A DNA stretch of 64,000 nt from JALHST01 sp963798435 (lineage in GTDB: Bacteria > Bacteroidota > Bacteroidia > Flavobacteriales > Flavobacteriaceae). The stretch spans positions 1,302,001 to 1,366,000 of the forward strand of contig CAWCTF010000004.1 in the NCBI GenBank assembly GCA_963798435.1, written 5' to 3'. This document shows, piece by piece, positions 34,958 through 44,781 of the stretch (position 1 is the first letter of the stretch; each line of letters begins with the position of its first letter). The position numbers and the translations under genes were made by a program. The notes under the pieces are model-generated. The model had not been told where the DNA came from. It ran no database searches and saw only the letters and a program-made list of their open reading frames with translations.

Positions 34958-36526
34958 ATGGCAGTAAAATCTGGGTGTCGGTTATTGAATAAGGCAAGTT
35001 TTAACATGGTCGTTTTCACCCTTTTGGGGATAGGTTTTTCTTCTTGTGAGTCAGAACCACTTGTCGAGACGCCTCCAAACATTGTACTTTTTTTGGTCGA
35101 CGATATGGGTTGGCAAGATACGTCGGTTCCTTTTTGGACAGAATCTACGTCCTTCAATCAACGATATCATACCCCCAATATGGAACGGTTGGCCAACGAA
35201 GGAATGAAATTCACGCAGGCCTATGCCACGCCGGTTTGCTCCCCTACGCGTATCAGCTTGATGACCGGAATGAATGCGGCACGCCATCGGGTGACCAATT
35301 GGACGCTTATCAAAGACTCCATTCAACCCATGGAAAAAAATAATGCCGTACTTGAGTTTCCGATGTGGAACGTGAACGGGATGAGTCCGGTTCCGGGTGA
35401 TCCGAAAGCGGTTTATGCCATGCCGCTACCACAGGCCTTGCACGATGCAGGCTATTTTACGATCCATTCGGGAAAAGCGCATTTAGGGGCGATCGGCACC
35501 CCAGGGGAAAACCCTTTGAACCTGGGTTTTGATATTAACATTGCGGGCCATGCCGCAGGTGCCCCAGGAAGTTATCTGGGCACTGAAAATTTTGGGAATG
35601 GTAAAGTCGGCAAAGAAGTCTGGGCGGTCCCAGGATTGGAAAAATTTTATGGACAGGATATTTTTTTGACAGAGGCGATTACCCAGGAAGCTATCAAGGC
35701 CATCGACTCGGCAATGAGCACCCAACAACCTTTCTTTTTATATATGGCGCATTATGCGGTGCATACCCCTATTATGGGAGACCCCCGATTTTTACAAAAA
35801 TACCTTGAAAAGGGGCTCGATTCAATCGAAGCGAACTATGCGTCGATGATAGAAGGGATGGATAAAAGTTTAGGGGATATTATGGACTATCTCAAAGAAA
35901 AAAATAGCGATGAAGAGACAATCATCATTTTTATGTCAGATAATGGAGGTTTGAGCGCCCATGCCCGGGGAGGGGAACCCAATACCCACAACAAGCCTTT
36001 GGCCAGTGGAAAAGGTTCGATGTATGAGGGTGGCATTCGAGAACCGATGATCGTAAAATGGCCTGGGAAGATTGCGGCACAGACCAGTTCGGATCATCAA
36101 CTTATCATCGAGGATTTTTATCCGACCCTACTGCAAATGGCTGGGATTGACAGTCTGCATACAGTGCAGAAAGTTGATGGGAAGAGTTTTGTATCTATTT
36201 TAAGGGGAACTGCCGAACCCGAGGAGGCCCGACCTTTGTTTTGGCATTATCCAAACGAATGGGGCCCCAAAGGACCCGGTATTGGCGCGGCCAGCGCGGT
36301 ACGTTTGAGAGATTGGAAACTTATATATTTTCATGCCGACCGACGTATCGAATTGTATAACCTCAAAGACGACATAGGGGAAACTCATAATCTTGTGCTT
36401 GAACAACCCCAAATGGTACTGGAATTAGCAACCGTGCTAAGTGATTATTTAAAAAATGTAAATGCCCAAATGCCAATTGATAAAAAAACTGGGAAACCGG
36501 TCGAATATCCTGTTGATGTACTGTAA
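34958..36526 (+). CDS. S1-family sulfatase, exported
   Basis: Predicted 522-residue arylsulfatase-like enzyme. The formylglycine site is Cys94 in VCSPTRISLMTG (CxPxR), so it depends on a sulfatase-maturing enzyme encoded elsewhere. Metal ligands are Asp48 and Asp49 in LFLVDDMG and DN in FMSDNGGLSAH; HSGKAHLG and KPLASGKGSMYEGG match substrate-site segments. The N terminus has a hydrophobic stretch ending in FSSC, so it is a lipoprotein or secreted. It should remove sulfate esters from a marine polysaccharide or oligosaccharide. The next gene begins 13 bases downstream. Confidence 0.93.
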   Translation: MAVKSGCRLLNKASFNMVVFTLLGIGFSSCESEPLVETPPNIVLFLVDDMGWQDTSVPFWTESTSFNQRYHTPNMERLANEGMKFTQAYATPVCSPTRISLMTGMNAARHRVTNWTLIKDSIQPMEKNNAVLEFPMWNVNGMSPVPGDPKAVYAMPLPQALHDAGYFTIHSGKAHLGAIGTPGENPLNLGFDINIAGHAAGAPGSYLGTENFGNGKVGKEVWAVPGLEKFYGQDIFLTEAITQEAIKAIDSAMSTQQPFFLYMAHYAVHTPIMGDPRFLQKYLEKGLDSIEANYASMIEGMDKSLGDIMDYLKEKNSDEETIIIFMSDNGGLSAHARGGEPNTHNKPLASGKGSMYEGGIREPMIVKWPGKIAAQTSSDHQLIIEDFYPTLLQMAGIDSLHTVQKVDGKSFVSILRGTAEPEEARPLFWHYPNEWGPKGPGIGAASAVRLRDWKLIYFHADRRIELYNLKDDIGETHNLVLEQPQMVLELATVLSDYLKNVNAQMPIDKKTGKPVEYPVDVL

Positions 36527-36539
36527 ACTGAAATAGTAT

Positions 36540-38687
36540 ATGAAGAAGCTCTTTGTATTGGCTGTACTGCTGTCCTGTCTGTCGGGTTTTGGCCAACGTA
36601 TCGAACCAACCAGGGATTGGCTGCTCGATAACTCAGGTTTTCCCGCCGATGTAACCCAAGAGGGTAGTGATATTGTGCTAAACAATGGACTGGTATTTCG
36701 TCAGATCCGAATCGCACCAAATGCGGCTACCGTAGCCTTCAGCAATCTGGTTTCGGGTGAGGTTATGTTGCGTAGCATCAAGCCCGAGGCCGAGATTACC
36801 ATTGACGGCAAAACCTATCCGATAGGGGGCTTGGAAGGTCTGAAAGAGCATGGCTATCTATTGAATCAATGGATCGATAGCCTTTCAACCAGTGCGGATG
36901 CCTTTAAATACATAAACCATCAGGTGAAGCCCATTCACCGAAAAGTGCCTTGGAGGCCTACTAAAAGATATTATTCAGCTACGTCCCTCGAGGCATCGGG
37001 AAAGGAGCTGATCCTTCACTTCAAGCATCCTTCCGAAGTGCTTAACGGAATTAGGGTCGCTGTTCATTATGAAATCTATGATGGAATTCCATTGATCTCA
37101 AAATGGATTTCAGTCGAAAATACTTCAGGTCAGGATGTTGTTATTGATTCTTTTAAAAGTGAAATATTAGCATTCCCCGAAGTTGAAAATCCCGTAGAAA
37201 CCCCCAATAGGTGGCGACGGCCGAACATGCACGTTGAAAGCGATTATGCTTTTGGTGGTTTTACTTCGGAAGAATCAAACGTGACTACCTTTTGGGAAAC
37301 CGATTTGGCGTATACCTCCCAGGTGAATTATAAAATGGAAACCCCATGTCTCTTGATAAGCAGGTTGCCAGTCGGTCCTAATTACGCATTAAAAACAGGG
37401 GCCAACTTCGAAAGCTTTCATACTTATGAACTGTTATTCGAAGGAAGTGACCGCGAAAGAAACGCACTCGCAGAACGGAAAATGTATGCACTATTGGCGC
37501 CATGGGCGACTGAAAATCCTATTTTTATGCATTTGACGACCACCGAACCCGATGCTGTTAAAACAGCAGTTGACCAATGTGTGGAAACCGGTTATGAAAT
37601 GGTCATCCTTAGCTTTGGCAGCGGCCTTGATATGGAAGATACCACAGCAACCAATATTCACAAGTTTAAGGAACTTGCCCATTACGCACATTCAAAAGGC
37701 ATTCAACTAGGCGGGTATTCCCTATTTTCAAGCAGAAAGATAAGTGATTCGGTAGATGTCATCGACCGGGCAACCGGGAAACCGGGTGGGGCAAAATTCG
37801 GAAATGCACCGTGCCTTGCATCCGTTTGGGGGAAAGGATATTTAGAAAAACTCAAGTATTTTCTTGAAAAGACCGGCTTTGACCTTTTAGAACACGATGG
37901 TCCCTATCCCGGTGACTACTGTGCGTCTACGACCCATAAATATCACAAGGGCTATGAAGATTCCCAGTGGGTGCAATGGAATATGACCAAAAATTTTTAT
38001 CATTGGCTTAAAGAAAAGGATATCTATTTGAACGCCCCTGATTTTTACTTTTTACAGGGGTCCAATAAATGTGGCATCGGATATCGGGAAGTCAATTGGT
38101 CGTTGCCCAGGGAGCAGCAGCTCCTATTGGGCAGGCAGAATATATATGACGGCACGTGGGAAAAGATGCCATCGATGGCTTGGACGTTCGTGCCGCTGAC
38201 CGAATATCATGGAGGGGGTCAAGAAGCGACCTTAGAGCCCCTAAAGGATCATTTAAACGCCTATAGTAGGCATATGGCACAAAATTATGGTTCAGGGGTT
38301 CAGGCCTGTTATCGGGGACCTCGACTGTACGATACCGATGCCACAAAATCTTTGGTACAGGCCCAAATCGAACAGTATAAAAAATACCGGGATATTTTAA
38401 ATTCGAATCTTATCCATTTGAGAAGGCCAAACGGACTTACCTGGGACGGTTTTATGCATGTTAATCCCGATCTTCATGAAAAGGCATTTCTCATGCTCTT
38501 CAATCCGACGGAAAATGTAATTAAAGAGCGAATAAAGATTCCATTATATTATACGGGTCTTACTGATGAGACCTTGGTCTCGGAAAAGGATGGCATCCCG
38601 ATTCGTCAAGAATTAGATCGGAATTTTGAAATAAATATCGACATCAGTATTCCTGCAAAAGGATATACGTGGTATGTACTACAATAA
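36540..38687 (+). CDS. Exported TIM-barrel glycosidase-like protein (alpha-galactosidase-like)
   Basis: Predicted 715-residue protein with a signal peptide (LFVLAVLLSCLSGFGQ). Residues 25-280 form a beta-sandwich like the N-terminal domain of GH36-type enzymes (YEIYDGIPLISKWISVEN). A barrel follows, with YEMVILSFGSGLDME, GIQLGGYSLFSSR, FDLLEHDGPYPGDYC and LNAPDFYFLQGSNKCG. The acidic residues in EHDGPYPGD are candidates for the nucleophile region. It is usually annotated as alpha-galactosidase or hypothetical, and I cannot place it in a CAZy family with confidence. Its position between a sulfatase and a fucosidase supports a glycosidase role. Confidence 0.65.
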   Translation: MKKLFVLAVLLSCLSGFGQRIEPTRDWLLDNSGFPADVTQEGSDIVLNNGLVFRQIRIAPNAATVAFSNLVSGEVMLRSIKPEAEITIDGKTYPIGGLEGLKEHGYLLNQWIDSLSTSADAFKYINHQVKPIHRKVPWRPTKRYYSATSLEASGKELILHFKHPSEVLNGIRVAVHYEIYDGIPLISKWISVENTSGQDVVIDSFKSEILAFPEVENPVETPNRWRRPNMHVESDYAFGGFTSEESNVTTFWETDLAYTSQVNYKMETPCLLISRLPVGPNYALKTGANFESFHTYELLFEGSDRERNALAERKMYALLAPWATENPIFMHLTTTEPDAVKTAVDQCVETGYEMVILSFGSGLDMEDTTATNIHKFKELAHYAHSKGIQLGGYSLFSSRKISDSVDVIDRATGKPGGAKFGNAPCLASVWGKGYLEKLKYFLEKTGFDLLEHDGPYPGDYCASTTHKYHKGYEDSQWVQWNMTKNFYHWLKEKDIYLNAPDFYFLQGSNKCGIGYREVNWSLPREQQLLLGRQNIYDGTWEKMPSMAWTFVPLTEYHGGGQEATLEPLKDHLNAYSRHMAQNYGSGVQACYRGPRLYDTDATKSLVQAQIEQYKKYRDILNSNLIHLRRPNGLTWDGFMHVNPDLHEKAFLMLFNPTENVIKERIKIPLYYTGLTDETLVSEKDGIPIRQELDRNFEINIDISIPAKGYTWYVLQ

Positions 38688-38697
38688 AATATAGATA

Positions 38698-40800
38698 ATG
38701 AAAAAGAGTGTGTTCGTTTTATTTTGGGTGGTAGTCCTTGGTCTTGGTATGTCATGTTCATCGGTCATACCCCCAGAGCCTATAGGGCCACTGCCCTCGG
38801 CCCGGCAATTGGCCTGGCACCAACTTGAATATTATGGCTTCATTCATTTTAACATGAATACGTTTACCAATATGGAATGGGGCACTGGCGGGGAATCCCC
38901 AAGTCAATTCAATCCTTCGGCTTTGGATGCACGCCAATGGGCAAAGGCTGCCAAGGCTGCCGGTATGAAAGGGATCATCATTACGGCAAAACACCATGAT
39001 GGTTTTTGTCTATGGCCTACCAAGACCACAGAACATTCCGTTAAAAATTCGCCTTGGAAAAATGGGCAGGGAGACTTAATCAAGGATCTCTCGGAGGCTT
39101 GTAGGGAAAACGGACTCAAATTCGGAGTTTATTTGTCACCTTGGGATCGCAATAACGGGGCCTATGGTACCCCTGAATATGTGGCGATCTTTCAGGAACA
39201 ACTACGTGAATTATTAACGAATTATGGGGATATTTTCGAAGTATGGTTCGACGGGGCAAATGGGGGTTCAGGCTACTATGGTGGCACTAATGAGACACGT
39301 AAAATTGATAACAAGACCTATTATCAATGGGATAAGGCTATTGCCATCGTTCGTGAACTACAGCCCAATGCCGTAATCTTTAGTGATGGGGGCCCCGATA
39401 TTAGGTGGGTAGGCAATGAGGAAGGATGGGCCAATGAGACCAATTGGAGTATCATGCGGCGGGATGAGATCTACCCAGGATGGCCGCGTTATATCGAACT
39501 GAGATCCGGTCATGAAAATGGCACCCACTGGCTTCCTGCCGAGGCCGATGTATCCATTCGTCCAGGCTGGTATTATCATGCCGCTGAAGATCATCAGGTC
39601 AAGACATTGCCCCAGTTATTGGATATCTATTATAAGTCGGTAGGCAGGAACGCTTCCTTCCTCTTAAACATCCCCGTAGATAATCGTGGCTTGATCCATG
39701 CCACTGATGAACATCAATTATTGGCACTGCATGATCAATTGCAAAAGGATTTTAAAATCGACTTGGCCAAAAATGCCAACGTGTCGGTAACCGATACGCG
39801 CGGATCTGATATCGATTTCGACGCTCGAAAGGTAAATGATGCCAACCCCGACACCTATTGGGCAACCAACGATAGCGTTACAAAGGCAACCATTACGCTG
39901 GCCTTTGCAGAGCCCACGGAAGTCAATAGAATGCTATTGCAAGAATTTATTGCGCTTGGGCAACGCGTAAAGGAATTTGTCGTGGAAGCGGAAGTGGCTG
40001 GAAAATGGATTGAAATCGACCGACAAACCACCATAGGATATAAGCGTATTTTGCGATTTGATACTGTTACGGCGACGAAGATTCGGGTGCGATTCTTGGA
40101 TTCAAAAGGGCCCTTGGCCATCTCGAACATTGAATTATTTCGAGCCCCGAATTTATTGGTCCCTCCCCAGATCGAACGAGATCGTAACGGCATGGTCACC
40201 TTGTCGGTGCCTGATAAGGAGGTAATGGTTTACTATACATTGGATGGTACGAAACCCACCACGGCATCCTTAAAATACGATCGGCCATTTATAGTTCAAT
40301 CGCCCACCACGGTTACGGCCATTGGTTTTAATCCCGAGGATTCTTTGGAAACAGCCCCAACACGCCAATATTTTGATATCGCTAAAACCGCTTGGAGCGT
40401 GGTATCGATTTCTTCCGGCAAGGAAAGCGACGCGGTGAATGTGATCGATGAGGCCCCGAAAACTTTCTGGGCCACCGATCAGGGAGTTACAGAACCGCAG
40501 GAAATTACCATCGATTTGGGAGAGGAGTACCTATTAACCGGATTTACCTATTGGCCCATTCAGGAACGGTATCCTTTTGGCATCATTACGAACTATGAAT
40601 TTTCGGTAAGTACCGACACTACCAAATGGAAAAAAACGGCACAGGGCGAATTCGGTAATATTGAAAATCATCGCATTGAACAAGTCATCCGCTTTGAACC
40701 GACCAAAGGTCGCTATATCAAACTAAAAGGGGTCAAAGTCGCTGGTAGCGACTTTACGACTTCATTCGGGGAAATTGGTATTCTTACAAAATCTGAATAA
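38698..40800 (+). CDS. GH29 alpha-L-fucosidase with C-terminal binding domains
   Basis: Predicted 700-residue lipoprotein (GLGMSCSSV). Residues 30-350 are the GH29 catalytic barrel: YGFIHFNMNTFTNMEWG, ITAKHHDGFCLWPT and nucleophile Asp185 in FEVWFDGANGG. Then come an F5/8 type C (discoidin) domain (about 365-485), a chitobiase C-terminal-like module (VMVYYTLDGTKPTTAS, about 490-560) and a second F5/8 type C domain (565-698). It removes alpha-L-fucose from glycans in the periplasm or at the surface. It ends two bases before the convergent SDR gene. Confidence 0.94.
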   Translation: MKKSVFVLFWVVVLGLGMSCSSVIPPEPIGPLPSARQLAWHQLEYYGFIHFNMNTFTNMEWGTGGESPSQFNPSALDARQWAKAAKAAGMKGIIITAKHHDGFCLWPTKTTEHSVKNSPWKNGQGDLIKDLSEACRENGLKFGVYLSPWDRNNGAYGTPEYVAIFQEQLRELLTNYGDIFEVWFDGANGGSGYYGGTNETRKIDNKTYYQWDKAIAIVRELQPNAVIFSDGGPDIRWVGNEEGWANETNWSIMRRDEIYPGWPRYIELRSGHENGTHWLPAEADVSIRPGWYYHAAEDHQVKTLPQLLDIYYKSVGRNASFLLNIPVDNRGLIHATDEHQLLALHDQLQKDFKIDLAKNANVSVTDTRGSDIDFDARKVNDANPDTYWATNDSVTKATITLAFAEPTEVNRMLLQEFIALGQRVKEFVVEAEVAGKWIEIDRQTTIGYKRILRFDTVTATKIRVRFLDSKGPLAISNIELFRAPNLLVPPQIERDRNGMVTLSVPDKEVMVYYTLDGTKPTTASLKYDRPFIVQSPTTVTAIGFNPEDSLETAPTRQYFDIAKTAWSVVSISSGKESDAVNVIDEAPKTFWATDQGVTEPQEITIDLGEEYLLTGFTYWPIQERYPFGIITNYEFSVSTDTTKWKKTAQGEFGNIENHRIEQVIRFEPTKGRYIKLKGVKVAGSDFTTSFGEIGILTKSE

Positions 40801-40802
40801 GC

Positions 40803-41588
40803 TTATTTTGCCGTCCAGCCACCATCAACGGTCAGCATGGCCCCTACCATATAGCTACCCGCTGCACTTGCTAAGTAGATGGCCGCGCCTTGAATTTCCC
40901 GCAATTCGCCCCAACGCGCAAGGGCCGTGGCGCCAACGATAAAGTTTTTGGCTTCGGGCGTATCGGCAATGGGCACATTCATTTCGGTCAGGAACGGACC
41001 TGGGCAAATCGCGTTGACATTGATATTGAAAGGTGCCAATTCAAGACCCAGGGCCCTGGTCATCTGTACTACTGCCCCCTTGCTGGTTGCGTAGGGGGTG
41101 CGATTGGCCAATCCGACAAGACCCAATGTACTTGCCATATTTATGATGCGGCCTCCCCCATTTTTTTTCATGTTAGGGGTTACCGCCCTTGACGTATTCC
41201 AAGTACCATCGACATTTATCCTCATAACCTTGCTAAATTCTTCGGGAGTCAATTCGTCAATGGCCCCTCGAATATTGATTCCTGCGCTATTGATCAGGAT
41301 ATCGACACTGCCAAAATCATGGATCATTGCCTTGACAACAGCCTCTACCTCAGAAAGTACCGAGACGTCGCCTGCATAGGCCTCGGTTTTTATGCCGTAT
41401 TCCTTTGCTAGTTTGGCCGCCGCTTCGATTCCTTCTTCATGATTGCGATTTAAAAGGGCAACATCGCAACCGGCAGAGGCCAGGCCTGCGGCCATGGCAT
41501 ACCCAAGACCTTTGGAGCCTCCTGTAATCAATGCGTTTTTACCGGTTAGATCAAATAGTTTTATTCCTGGTAGGGGATTCTCATTCAT
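40803..41588 (-). CDS. SDR-family oxidoreductase (gluconate 5-dehydrogenase-like)
   Basis: Predicted 261-residue Rossmann oxidoreductase: cofactor motif TGGSKGLGYAMA (residues 18-29), NSAG at about 95, catalytic Ser in INMASTLG, and Tyr/Lys in TPYATSKGA. The C-terminal YMVGAMLTVDGGW is classic. RN after the second strand (LLNRNHEEG) suggests NADP or NAD with relaxed choice. In this setting it may act on a sugar or sugar acid such as a keto-deoxy acid. It follows the TIM-barrel isomerase gene by 17 bases on the minus strand. Confidence 0.92.
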   Translation of the reverse strand: MNENPLPGIKLFDLTGKNALITGGSKGLGYAMAAGLASAGCDVALLNRNHEEGIEAAAKLAKEYGIKTEAYAGDVSVLSEVEAVVKAMIHDFGSVDILINSAGINIRGAIDELTPEEFSKVMRINVDGTWNTSRAVTPNMKKNGGGRIINMASTLGLVGLANRTPYATSKGAVVQMTRALGLELAPFNINVNAICPGPFLTEMNVPIADTPEAKNFIVGATALARWGELREIQGAAIYLASAAGSYMVGAMLTVDGGWTAK

Positions 41589-41605
41589 GATAAACGTTTT
41601 TTATG

Positions 41606-42673
41606 CTAAACAAAGCCATAGTGCTTCTCGGCATAGGTAAGACAGGTGTAATTATTTTTATCTTCTTGTGCTAACTGCTCATCGGCGGTTTCGTTGGACA
41701 CTATGGGTAAGGGTTGCTTCGATTTTATGGTCTTGATACTATGAAGATAGGCAGCTAGTTCAGGGGCAGTCATTTGCTCAGAGGTGGCCCAATATTTTGG
41801 GGTAAGACAGGGTATTTTTAAAGGATCTCTGGTAATCATCTCCAAATTGAACCGAATGTCCGGATTGTGGGTTCTAATGGTTTTTATCATTCCCTCGATA
41901 TCTAGATATCCCTCGCCAAAATTCACCTCCGACAATAGAAAACCATCCTCATATTCAGAAACGCCCATATCCTTTAAATGCACTGAAAAAGCGTAGGGAG
42001 CGAGGGTTTTTACCACTTCCATCGGGTCTTCGAGTAACGAGATGTTGTTGCCCGTATCCAAGGTAACTCCCACCCATTCACTTTCCAGGTTTTTTAGGAT
42101 CTCGATAAATTCATGACTTCTCCAATCTTTATGATTTTCAACGGCAAGTTTCACTTTGTGCTTCCGCATAATAGGTTCTGCCCTTTGCATAGATTGTATG
42201 GCAGCCTTCTTGAATTCCTGAAAAGCGGCCATAGTATCAAAGGTCTCATAGCGGCGTCCCGATAAACAGGCCGTTCTAAAAATAGTGATTCCCGTTTCCT
42301 TTGCTGCCTTCACCTCCGCTTCAAATCGGGTCAGATCCCCATTTTCCTTTGGTAGGCTTATCTGAGCTTCCAAAAAGATGTTAAGGGCCTCTTTTCGCTT
42401 TCTGACCTTTTTCGTAAAGTCGCTATCCCATCCACTGACACCTACTTGCATCCCACCAAATCCAAGGGTGGCCGAATGTTCGATCATCTCAAGTGCATTG
42501 GTAAAGGGAGGGTAAGCATCACTCTCCATATTGCGAAACCGCCGCATCATATAAGAAGCATCGGCTATTCCAAACTTGGTTTCGATGGGCAGGCTTGAAA
42601 ATGAAGGCATTCCCGGCAGGGTTAATAAAAATGTCCCCGCTGTCGAATTCCTTATAAATGTGCGTCGTCTCAT
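41606..42673 (-). CDS. Sugar isomerase/epimerase-like TIM-barrel protein, Tat signal
   Basis: Predicted 355-residue AP-endonuclease-2/xylose-isomerase-like barrel. The N terminus MRRRTFIRNSTAGTFLLTLPG is a twin-arginine-like signal, so the protein is exported folded, probably with a bound metal. Barrel motifs include KLAVENHKDWRS (Glu), WVGVTLDTGNN (Asp), SVHLKDMG (His) and a late RFNLEMITRD (Glu), fitting a divalent metal site. Exported members of this family are often found with DUF1080 and heme c proteins in loci for 3-keto sugars. It is the first gene of a minus-strand pair with the SDR. Confidence 0.88.
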   Translation of the reverse strand: MRRRTFIRNSTAGTFLLTLPGMPSFSSLPIETKFGIADASYMMRRFRNMESDAYPPFTNALEMIEHSATLGFGGMQVGVSGWDSDFTKKVRKRKEALNIFLEAQISLPKENGDLTRFEAEVKAAKETGITIFRTACLSGRRYETFDTMAAFQEFKKAAIQSMQRAEPIMRKHKVKLAVENHKDWRSHEFIEILKNLESEWVGVTLDTGNNISLLEDPMEVVKTLAPYAFSVHLKDMGVSEYEDGFLLSEVNFGEGYLDIEGMIKTIRTHNPDIRFNLEMITRDPLKIPCLTPKYWATSEQMTAPELAAYLHSIKTIKSKQPLPIVSNETADEQLAQEDKNNYTCLTYAEKHYGFV

Positions 42674-43035
42674 AACGTATGGCGTAATAAAGGCATATAG
42701 AATCTTCCCTAAAATAGCATTTTTTGATTTAATCGGCCCCTAATTTAGGAGGCTAATTTCAATAAACCACGGCAACCATGCCAATAATCCTCCTATTGAG
42801 GTATATGCTACGTATCGGCGAGCCATGAGTTTTTTAAATCGGGAAATTCAAAAAACGTAATTAGGAAAGCCCTTTGAGTCAATGTACTTGATTTATCAGT
42901 GCCTAATTTGCAAATAGTGTCCACTTTTAAAAGGATGCGTTTTTTTTAGTACATTGGGAGGGCTTTCGACCAATGGGGCTCATTTGGGTCGGTCCCTGGT
43001 AACGCGAATAGTACTAAATACGCGAAATAAATATA
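42674..43035. other. Divergent intergenic region, likely promoters
   Basis: About 360 bases lie between the minus-strand isomerase and the plus-strand dehydratase. I see no open frame worth calling and no perfect TAnnTTTG. A TTTGCAAA palindrome at about 42907-42914 and a T8 run near 42945 are the only marks. The promoter of the long plus-strand run must be here. Confidence 0.4.
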
Positions 43036-44766
43036 ATGGAAAAAAAGAATAAAAAACACTTAAGAAGTGAGGCTTGGTTTAATCCCGAAGACCCAAAATC
43101 AGCATTTATCCATAGATCGTGGTTAAGAAATCAAGGTTATCCGAATGATTATTTTGAGCAGCGTCCAGTAATTGGGATCTGTAATACCTGGTCAGAACTC
43201 ACGCCTTGTAACGGACACCTTAGGGAATTCGCTGAATTCGTCAAGCGTGGGGTTTTAGAGGCTGGTGGGGTACCTTTTGAATTTCCTGTGACCAGCATGG
43301 GCGAAATTTTAATGCGGCCTACAGCGATGTTGTTTCGCAATTTGGCAAGTATGGATACCGAGGAAAGTATTCGTGCGAATCCCTTGGATGGCGTTGTTCT
43401 CTTGACGGGCTGTGATAAGACCACCCCTTCAACGGTCATGGGAGCATGTAGCGTAGACCTGCCCACTATCGTAGTTCCTGGCGGACCTATGCTGAACGGC
43501 AAATACAAAGGGGAGCGCATTGGTTCTGGTACCTTTGTTTGGCAGCTAAAGGATAAGATCAAAAATGAGGGCTTTACGAAAGAAGACCAGATAGAGGCCG
43601 AAATATGTTCTGCGCGAAGTGCAGGCCATTGTATGACCATGGGTACCGCCTCGACGATGGCCTGTATGGTGGAAGCCTTGGGTCTTACCTTACCAGGTGC
43701 TGCAGCTATTCCTGCCGTAGATTCCAGAAAGAAAGTGATGGCCCAGTTATCGGGTCGCCGTATCGTGGAAATGGTCAAGGAAGACTTAAAACTATCAAAA
43801 ATCCTGACAAAGGAAGCTTTTGAGAATGCGATCAAGATCAATGCGGCAGTTGGGGGATCGACAAATTTTATTATCCATTTATTGGCCATCGCCGGAAGAA
43901 TTGGGGTAAAGTTGAATCTAAAGGAGTTTGATGACCTGGGGAGCAAGATTCCGTTATTGGTAAATTTAATGCCATCCGGAAAATTCTTGATGGAGGATTT
44001 CTTCGACGCAGGCGGCCTCCCGGTCGTTATAAAGGAGATGCAAAAACACCTGCACGAAAACGTAATAACGGTGAATGGAAAGTCACTTATAGAAAATAAT
44101 TTAAAGGCCGAATGTTACAATGATGAGGTTATTGCAACACTCGATAATCCTTTTATGGAAGAGGCGGGGATTGCTGTACTCTATGGCAATCTTTGTAAGG
44201 ATGGGGCCGTGATAAAGCCTTCGGCGGCAACACCTAAATTAATGTCGCATCGTGGGAAAGCGGTGGTTTTTGAAACCATTGAGGAATTTCTTGCCACGGT
44301 CGATGCGCCCGATCTTGAGATCGATGAAAATAGTGTTATGGTGCTCAAGGGCGTGGGCCCGGTGGGGTATCCGGGAATGGCCGAGGTCGGCAATATGGAT
44401 ATCCCTGAGAAACTATTAAAAAAGGGCATAAAGGATATGGTTCGTATTTCAGATGGCCGCATGAGCGGAACGGCCTTCGGTACCGTGGTCCTTCATGTAT
44501 CGCCCGAATCGTCTATCGGCGGAATATTGGGACTTGTGAAATCGGGTGATTATATCGTCTTGGATGTGCCCAATCGCAAATTGCATTTGGAAGTCGATGA
44601 TGCTGAACTCGAAAAGCGAAAAGCGGCCTGGATTCAGCCGAAACCCCCTGTTGACAGAGGGTATACCAGTCTTTATACCAAAACCGTGCAACAAGCACAT
44701 CTCGGGGCGGATCTCGACTTTCTGGTAGGGAAATCGGGAGCCGATGTGACCCGCGATGCCCATTAA
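43036..44766 (+). CDS. IlvD/Edd-family sugar-acid dehydratase
   Basis: Predicted 576-residue iron-sulfur dehydratase. Three cluster cysteines are visible in VIGICNTWSELTPC, LLTGCDKTTPS and SAGHCMTMGTAST. The Mg/substrate loops NAAVGGSTNFIIH and GRMSGTAFG are conserved. Sequence features (HLRSEAWFNPEDPKSAFIHRSW start) are those of the pentonate/hexonate dehydratases (L-arabonate, D-xylonate type), not biosynthetic IlvD. It should turn a sugar acid into a 2-keto-3-deoxy acid. Followed 15 bases later by a GntP permease, so the acid is probably imported by it. Substrate may be fuconate, galactonate or a related acid; not fixed. Confidence 0.9.
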   Translation: MEKKNKKHLRSEAWFNPEDPKSAFIHRSWLRNQGYPNDYFEQRPVIGICNTWSELTPCNGHLREFAEFVKRGVLEAGGVPFEFPVTSMGEILMRPTAMLFRNLASMDTEESIRANPLDGVVLLTGCDKTTPSTVMGACSVDLPTIVVPGGPMLNGKYKGERIGSGTFVWQLKDKIKNEGFTKEDQIEAEICSARSAGHCMTMGTASTMACMVEALGLTLPGAAAIPAVDSRKKVMAQLSGRRIVEMVKEDLKLSKILTKEAFENAIKINAAVGGSTNFIIHLLAIAGRIGVKLNLKEFDDLGSKIPLLVNLMPSGKFLMEDFFDAGGLPVVIKEMQKHLHENVITVNGKSLIENNLKAECYNDEVIATLDNPFMEEAGIAVLYGNLCKDGAVIKPSAATPKLMSHRGKAVVFETIEEFLATVDAPDLEIDENSVMVLKGVGPVGYPGMAEVGNMDIPEKLLKKGIKDMVRISDGRMSGTAFGTVVLHVSPESSIGGILGLVKSGDYIVLDVPNRKLHLEVDDAELEKRKAAWIQPKPPVDRGYTSLYTKTVQQAHLGADLDFLVGKSGADVTRDAH

Positions 44767-44781
44767 AAAAACCAAACCAAA

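Noticed and set aside
43149..43946. Minus-strand open frame of 265 codons inside the IlvD/Edd gene
   Set aside because: The sense strand encodes a motif-complete dehydratase; the antisense product has no recognisable features.
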